This document shows positions 17,575-20,979 of a stretch of DNA of 20,979 nt, in pieces. The DNA is taken from NCBI GenBank assembly GCA_913064925.1, contig CAJYBN010000025.1, positions 1-20,979 of the forward strand. The letters are read 5' to 3'. Position 1 is the stretch's first letter, and the number at the start of each line of letters is the position of its first letter. The notes beneath the pieces were generated by a model, which saw only the letters and a list, made by a program, of their open reading frames with translations, made no database searches and had not been told where the DNA came from. This stretch comes from an uncultured Peptococcaceae bacterium (GTDB taxonomy: Bacteria > Bacillota > Desulfotomaculia > Desulfotomaculales > Desulfallaceae). The position numbers were made by a program, and so were the translations under genes.

Positions 17575-17606
17575 ACAATATATGTTGTTTACAATATATG
17601 TTGTTT
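17575..17606 (-). repeat. Tandem 16-bp repeat in the greA leader
   Basis: Plus-strand ACAATATATGTTGTTT occurs twice with no gap (17575-17590 and 17591-17606). Each unit is roughly palindromic (ACAA...TTGT). It lies between a strong hairpin and the greA Shine-Dalgarno, so it could be an operator or a binding site on the leader RNA. Confidence 0.8.
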
Positions 17607-17633
17607 GCGGGGAATTATTCAATATTGCCCCGC
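17607..17633 (-). promoter_or_regulatory. Second hairpin in the greA leader
   Basis: GCGGGG (17607-17612) pairs with CCCCGC (17628-17633) with further A-T pairs inside. No T-run follows on the minus strand, so it is more a structural leader element than a terminator. It is immediately next to the tandem 16-bp repeat. Confidence 0.6.
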
Positions 17634-17671
17634 ACCCGGCAGCGTTGAAAAAATTCCCTGTGAGCATTAAA

Positions 17672-17703
17672 GCACTGCAAAATGAAAGATTCTTTTGCAG
17701 TGC
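17672..17703 (-). terminator. Terminator-like hairpin in the greA leader
   Basis: GCACTGCAAAA (17672-17682) pairs perfectly over 11 bp with TTTTGCAGTGC (17693-17703). On the minus strand TTTAAT follows, a short U-run. It could end transcripts of the upstream dehydrogenase gene, and it also lies about 25 bases downstream of the greA start point, where it could act as an attenuator. Confidence 0.6.
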
Positions 17704-17731
17704 CCCGCTGTTCTGCTATTTATTCCATAAC

Positions 17732-17760
17732 ATTATATGAGGGCCTTGATAATATGTCAA
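17732..17760 (-). promoter_or_regulatory. Perfect consensus promoter of greA-lysS
   Basis: On the minus strand TTGACA (17755-17760) and TATAAT (17732-17737) are exactly 17 bases apart. It begins six bases past the stop codon of the upstream gene. Transcription would start near 17725. Confidence 0.88.
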
Positions 17761-17766
17761 GGTAAG

Positions 17767-18849
17767 TTAATAAGCCATTTGTAATTTCTCCCGCGCCCGC
17801 TCCCTGATGCGCGCTATTTCTTCCTGGCTAACCGCCTTTTCAAAACTGCGGAAGCCGGCCAGGCGGAAACCGTGTTTGCGGGCCAGGGCGGTGATTTCCT
17901 CCACCTGCTGTATTGTCAGCTCGCGTCCCAGGGTAAAGTTTTCGTACCGCCCCTCCATGGCCAGCATCATTGTCTCCGCCATGCAGGCATAGGATAGGCC
18001 GGGAGGAAACCCGAAGTTGAAATTGAAATTGACTTCGCCGGGAACTTGAACGACTCCGCCTTCGATAACCAGCACGTCCCGGCGCTTTTCCGCCACCTGC
18101 CGGGAAACGTTGCGGGGGCGGCTGACGTCGCAAACCACCGCGCCGGGCATCAGATCCTCGGCGTCGATAATGGTGTCGACGGCGCTGGTCACCGTGATCA
18201 CGATCTGCGCCGTAGACAGGGCGTGCTTAACGTCGGACGTCACCCGGGGCGCCAGGCCGGTTTCGTACGTGATGCGGCGGGCCAACTCATCCAGCCGGCT
18301 TTTTTCCCGGGCTACCAGCGTCAGCGAGCGCACGTCCCTGGCCAACAGGCGGGCGCAAACCCGGCCGATGGCACCCGTGGCGCCTACCACCACGGCGTGA
18401 CTTTTTTTCAGATCGTGCCCCATCATGCGGGCCGCTTCCCTGGCGCCCTCCACCGCCATGGCCACGGTATAGCTGTTGCCGGTGGTAACGGCGATGTCCA
18501 GCGCCTTGGCCACGGTGATGCCGGCATCGCCCACCACGGAAGTGAAGGCGCCCAGCCCGAGAATTTTGGCCCCCAGCTTCTGGGCCAACCGGCCGGTAGC
18601 AATTATTTTCCGCATGACAAATTCCTCGGGCAGTTCCAGCATAAGCCTGGCCGTCAGCGGGCAACCCACAAACCAGCCCTCGGCCCGCCCGTGCTCGGAA
18701 GCCACCCCGGTTATTTTGGACACCTTAACTGGGGGCACGTACTTGAACAGCCCCTCTAACACGCGGGGCGGCAGCTTGCCCAGCGGGCCGAATTTTCTGG
18801 CTATATCCTTGACATCAAGGGGGTGAATCATAAACGCAAAGGTATTCAC
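17767..18849 (-). CDS. Rossmann-fold dehydrogenase related to acyl-ACP reductase (COG5322-like)
   Basis: The 360-residue protein resembles cyanobacterial long-chain acyl-ACP reductase, the aldehyde-forming enzyme of alkane synthesis. Shared features as I recall that family: LGLGAFTSV (about 97-105), VTTGNSYT (121-128), the nucleotide-binding VVVGATGAIGRVCARLL (153-169), IEGGVVQVPG (262-271), and ACMAETMMLAMEGRYENF followed by IQQVEEITALARKHGF. The cyanobacterial enzyme has a catalytic Cys just after the GGVV segment. Here that position falls in QVPGEVNFNFNFG with no Cys, so thioester chemistry by that route is unlikely. The true substrate is unknown. The start is GTG at 18849 behind AAGGAGG, whose first bases are the stop codon of the HTH gene, so the two genes are tightly linked. 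No aldehyde-deformylating oxygenase gene is in the window. Confidence 0.85.
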   Translation of the reverse strand: MNTFAFMIHPLDVKDIARKFGPLGKLPPRVLEGLFKYVPPVKVSKITGVASEHGRAEGWFVGCPLTARLMLELPEEFVMRKIIATGRLAQKLGAKILGLGAFTSVVGDAGITVAKALDIAVTTGNSYTVAMAVEGAREAARMMGHDLKKSHAVVVGATGAIGRVCARLLARDVRSLTLVAREKSRLDELARRITYETGLAPRVTSDVKHALSTAQIVITVTSAVDTIIDAEDLMPGAVVCDVSRPRNVSRQVAEKRRDVLVIEGGVVQVPGEVNFNFNFGFPPGLSYACMAETMMLAMEGRYENFTLGRELTIQQVEEITALARKHGFRLAGFRSFEKAVSQEEIARIRERAREKLQMAY

Positions 18850-18862
18850 CGCAAAATCCTCC

Positions 18863-19393
18863 TTAAACGCCGGCTTTAACGGCCCTGATTATAGCCCTCA
18901 CCTCGGCGGGTTCAACGTACTTGTCTTCCTTGATGGGGGACTCGCCTATTTCCAGCCCCACCACTTCCTTGTCCAGGGCGGCGCGGATGATCTTGATCCT
19001 CTTGTCGGAACCTATAACCACGATCTGGTCAAAAGAGTGGGCCTTGGCAATCAGCTCCATAATGGCGTTGAACAGCTCGATGCCGCTTTTTTGCCGCACA
19101 AATTCCCAGCGTTCCTCTTCGCTCATCAACAAGGCAAAATCCACGCCCTCTTCCTCCAGCAGCAATTGAATCTCCTGCCGGTTGGCAATGGGAAAGCCGA
19201 CCACCGCCACGCTTTTGCCCCTGCGCACTTCGCCCAGGCTTTCCAGGCGGGAAACGAAGGTTCGGTCCACGCCCAGGCGCGCGGCTACCTCGGCCTGGGA
19301 CATCCCGGAAGACCGCAGCTGCAGGATTTCGTTAATGAAGTGATCTATTTTATGCCTGCTGACCACTTTATCCCCTATACGTATCAAGTCCAA
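18863..19393 (-). CDS. Helix-turn-helix regulator with an unrecognised C-terminal domain
   Basis: The 176-residue protein has an XRE/Cro-type helix-turn-helix near residues 27-53 (LRSSGMSQAEVAARLGVDR, then TFVSRLESLG). The remaining 120 residues look alpha/beta: VAVVGFPIANRQEIQLLLEE opens with a strand-loop-helix, and IVVIGSDKRIKIIRAAL looks like a second nucleotide- or ligand-binding turn. I do not recognise this domain. The start is TTG at 19393 with GGGAGG about 11 bases before it. It is the first gene of a two-gene unit with the COG5322-like dehydrogenase (13-base gap). Tandem palindromes between its -10 box and start codon suggest self-regulation, perhaps in response to a product or substrate of the dehydrogenase; that link is inference. 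Confidence 0.85.
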   Translation of the reverse strand: MDLIRIGDKVVSRHKIDHFINEILQLRSSGMSQAEVAARLGVDRTFVSRLESLGEVRRGKSVAVVGFPIANRQEIQLLLEEEGVDFALLMSEEERWEFVRQKSGIELFNAIMELIAKAHSFDQIVVIGSDKRIKIIRAALDKEVVGLEIGESPIKEDKYVEPAEVRAIIRAVKAGV

Positions 19394-19417
19394 GTCTGGC
19401 AGCGCCTCCCTTGCCGC

Positions 19418-19439
19418 TTGTGCACAAAATTGTGTACAA
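19418..19439. promoter_or_regulatory. Tandem palindromic operator of the HTH-dehydrogenase unit
   Basis: TTGTGCACAA (19418-19427, a perfect palindrome) and TTGTGTACAA (19430-19439, one mismatch) are separated by two bases, a 12-base period. They cover the expected start point just downstream of the -10 box, a classic repressor position. Confidence 0.7.
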
Positions 19440-19443
19440 ACCT

Positions 19444-19472
19444 ATTTTAACAGCCCTTTCCATTTTAGTCAA
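19444..19472 (-). promoter_or_regulatory. Promoter of the HTH-dehydrogenase unit
   Basis: On the minus strand TTGACT (19467-19472) and TAAAAT (19444-19449) are 17 bases apart. The -35 box lies within a small inverted repeat (GGTCAAA...TTTGACT). The tandem palindromes at 19418-19439 begin five bases past the -10 box. Confidence 0.8.
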
Positions 19473-19510
19473 AGTTTTTGACCTGGAAAAATATATACCC
19501 GCTGCCGGGA

Positions 19511-19546
19511 AAAAAATAAAAAAGGAGAACTTAAAATGTTCTCCTT
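19511..19546 (-). terminator. Terminator of the coaX-dus transcript
   Basis: On the minus strand AAGGAGAAC pairs perfectly with GTTCTCCTT around a seven-base A/T loop, and a long T-rich run follows. It lies about 165 bases after the dus stop, so the transcript has a long 3' untranslated part containing repeat copy C. Confidence 0.9.
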
Positions 19547-19557
19547 CTGCGTGCGCC

Positions 19558-19605
19558 TCCGGTTTCGCTCCTGCGCTGCGCCAAGAGTTGTTACCCGGCG
19601 CTCCG
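19558..19605 (-). repeat. Repeat copy C between dus and its terminator
   Basis: On the minus strand CGGAGCGCCGGGTAAC is followed 23 bases later by GCGAAACCGGA. Copy B (2253-2299) has the same two blocks with the same 23-base spacing, although the bases between differ. Within the spacer CTCTT can pair with AGGAG around GCG/CGC, so a hairpin is preserved. It would be transcribed as part of the dus 3' end. Confidence 0.7.
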
Positions 19606-19711
19606 TACGTAGTTCGCTCTAGGAACGGAAGCACCTGAAACGGTTTGTCAACAAACAACCTTCATAAGAAATTTAAAATGTCTTCCCTGTTAAATGCAAT
19701 TTGGCATCACC

Positions 19712-20629
19712 TTACAGGTACTTTTCCCACAACCGCCAGAATTCCCTGGTGAAAAACTCGCGGCTGCTGCCGCGGTTAATATGTTCCCTGAGCCGGGCGG
19801 CGCCGCGCATGCCCTTTACGTACCAGGCCAGGTGCTTGCGCATTTCCCGGTTGGCCACCTCTTCGCCCTTGGTTTCCACCAGCAGCATATAGTGCCGGAT
19901 GGCGGTTTCCCGGCGCATTTTCGGTGTGGGTTCGGGCAGAAGCTCCCCGGTGGCCAGGTAATGCAGCGTGCGGCTAAAGATCCAGGGGTTGCCCATAGCC
20001 GCCCGGCCGATCATTACCCCGTCACAGCCCGTCTCTTCCAGCATTCTGGCGGCATCCTCGGGCGAGCGCACGTCCCCGTTACCTATCACCGGCACGTCCA
20101 CCGCTTCCCGCACCCGCCTGATGATTTCCCAGTCGGCACGGCCGCTGTAAAGCTGCTCCCTGGTGCGGCCGTGCACGGTCACCGCCGCCGCCCCGGCCCG
20201 CACCACCAGCCGGGCCAGTTCCACGGCGTTCACCGACGCTTCGTCCCAGCCCTTGCGCATTTTCACGGTAACCGGGCAGTCCACCCGCTCCACCACGGCC
20301 GCTACTATGTCGGCCGCCAGGGCGGGATTCCGCATGAGGGCCGCGCCCTCGCCGTTCTTGACAATCTTGGGCGTGGGGCAGCCCATGTTGATGTCGATGA
20401 TATCGGCACCGCGGCCGGCCACTATTTCCGCCGCCCGGGCCATATATTCCACCCGGCTGCCGAATATCTGCATGCTGATGGGTCCCTGTTCCCCGCGACA
20501 GTCCAGCAAAATATTGGTTTTCGGATTGCCGTAAAGAAGGGCCTGGTCGCTGATCATTTCCGTGCAGACCAGGCCGCAGCCGTGTTCCCGGGCCAAAATG
20601 CGGAAGGCGCGGTCGGTGATTCCGGCCAT
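19712..20629 (-). CDS. dus: tRNA-dihydrouridine synthase, N-terminus displaced by a frameshift
   Basis: The enzyme reduces uridines in tRNA to dihydrouridine with FMN and NADPH. The 305 codons in this frame begin MAGITDRAFRILAREHG, normally preceded by about 20 residues ending in a hydrophobic strand and AP. The rest is complete: INMGCPTPKIVKNGEGAALM holds the catalytic Cys, VTVKMRKGWD and AVTVHGRTREQLYSG line the FMN site, and VPVIGNGDVRSPEDA closes the barrel. The C-terminal helical domain includes MRKHLAWYVKGMRGAA. The missing first strand is encoded directly upstream in another frame (see the next entry). The gene follows coaX and probably shares its transcript. It is most like DusB, but I cannot fix the subgroup. 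Confidence 0.93.
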   Translation of the reverse strand: MAGITDRAFRILAREHGCGLVCTEMISDQALLYGNPKTNILLDCRGEQGPISMQIFGSRVEYMARAAEIVAGRGADIIDINMGCPTPKIVKNGEGAALMRNPALAADIVAAVVERVDCPVTVKMRKGWDEASVNAVELARLVVRAGAAAVTVHGRTREQLYSGRADWEIIRRVREAVDVPVIGNGDVRSPEDAARMLEETGCDGVMIGRAAMGNPWIFSRTLHYLATGELLPEPTPKMRRETAIRHYMLLVETKGEEVANREMRKHLAWYVKGMRGAARLREHINRGSSREFFTREFWRLWEKYL

Positions 20630-20694
20630 GGAGCCGCCAGCACCGGGTTGGTTATGTAAACTTCACCTATGTAAAACCCGTTTGTTTGCGGCAA
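20630..20694 (-). pseudogene. Displaced N-terminal segment of dus (one-base frameshift)
   Basis: From a TTG at 20694 the frame reads LPQTNGFYIGEVYITNPVLAAP, written here as LPQTNGFYIGE and VYITNPVLAAP. This is exactly the N-terminal strand expected before MAGITD in Dus proteins. It ends one base short of the main frame: GCT CC then ATG, where GCT CCN ATG is needed. Restoring one base near 20630-20631 gives a 327-residue Dus. A GGGTG lies about eight bases before the TTG; a GTG nine bases further upstream is an alternative start. Either the genome or assembly lost a base, or translation shifts or restarts here. Confidence 0.85.
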
Positions 20695-20741
20695 GCGTCT
20701 CACCCTTTTATCGCGCCGCGCGCGGGCGCCTGCGGGCTCGC

Positions 20742-20979
20742 TTAGCAGTTGCGCTCGTATATTATTCTCAGCCCGTGCAAGGTCAGGTAAACATCCACTT
20801 TGTCAATGACGGGCGTTTCTTCTGCTATCAGTTCCGCCAACCCCCCGGTGGCCACCACCAGCGGGTTGCCCGGCATCTCCCGCTTCATGCGGTTGACGAT
20901 CTCGTTCACCTGGCCCACGAACCCGTAGACTATACCCGATTGCATGCTGTGGATGGTATTTTTACCGATTACGGAAGGG
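20742..20979 (-). CDS. coaX: Type III pantothenate kinase, 5' part outside the window
   Basis: CoaX phosphorylates pantothenate as the first step of coenzyme A synthesis and, unlike type I kinases, is not inhibited by CoA. Only the last 78 codons are present. They begin PSVIGKNTIHSMQSGIVYGF, a hallmark of the CoaX C-terminal half, and include MKREMPGNPLVVATGGLAEL, where the ATGG turn belongs to the ASKHA ATPase fold. The protein ends at LHGLRIIYERNC. A GC-rich palindromic stretch (about 20706-20735) separates it from the dus start. Confidence 0.93.
   Translation of the reverse strand, partial: PSVIGKNTIHSMQSGIVYGFVGQVNEIVNRMKREMPGNPLVVATGGLAELIAEETPVIDKVDVYLTLHGLRIIYERNC

Noticed and set aside
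19550..19640. Group II intron fragment (a GTGCG start and GC-rich stems)
   Set aside because: GTGCG alone is weak; no domain V or reverse transcriptase gene is present, and the match to copies A and B explains the segment better.
19368..19658. 96-codon minus-strand open frame before the HTH gene
   Set aside because: It runs through a terminator, repeat copy C, a promoter and an operator, and lacks a ribosome site; the product has no recognisable feature.
19694..20659. 321-codon plus-strand open frame
   Set aside because: It is antisense to dus and rich in His, Pro, Gly and Arg, as expected for a shadow frame.

Overview
The window reads as a moderately GC-rich, Gram-positive-type chromosome, most likely a thermophilic or anaerobic member of the Peptococcaceae/Desulfotomaculia group. 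This is inferred from gene order and gene families, not from a marker gene. The order coaX, dus, greA, lysS, tRNAs, ctsR-mcsA-mcsB-clpC, radA-disA, (carD), yacL-ispD-ispF, gltX, cysE, cysS follows the classic Bacillus/Clostridium block. All genes but one are on the minus strand. Strong sigma-A-type promoters with TTGACA boxes and many UUG start codons also fit a Firmicute.

Layout, in transcription order (right to left). At the right edge lie the end of type III pantothenate kinase (coaX) and a tRNA-dihydrouridine synthase whose conserved N-terminus is displaced by one base. A terminator and a diverged repeat (copy C) follow. Next comes a two-gene unit: a helix-turn-helix regulator with an apparent operator at its own promoter, and a Rossmann-fold dehydrogenase related to cyanobacterial acyl-ACP reductase (COG5322-like) that lacks the catalytic cysteine position. 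Then come greA-lysS behind a long structured leader, a tRNA-Ala/tRNA-Asn pair with its own promoter and terminator, and the ctsR-mcsA-mcsB-clpC proteostasis operon behind an unusual triple GTCAAA operator. radA-disA (DNA repair and c-di-AMP) follows with its own promoter.

The only plus-strand gene (7370-7768) is a small Cys-containing helical protein of unknown function, divergent from carD. The left part holds carD, the membrane PIN-TRAM protein YacL, ispD-ispF (MEP isoprenoid pathway), gltX, cysE and the 5' part of cysS (cysteine synthesis and its charging onto tRNA). The gltX-cysE gap is filled by a 194-bp nested inverted repeat (copy B). The ispF-gltX gap holds a run of palindromes ending in copy A of the same family.

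The best candidates for something undescribed are (1) the three-copy structured repeat family, (2) the HTH-dehydrogenase pair with its tandem TTGTGCACAA-type operator, and (3) the greA leader with a perfect promoter, two strong hairpins and a tandem 16-bp repeat. No CRISPR array, transposase, phage gene or rRNA was seen.
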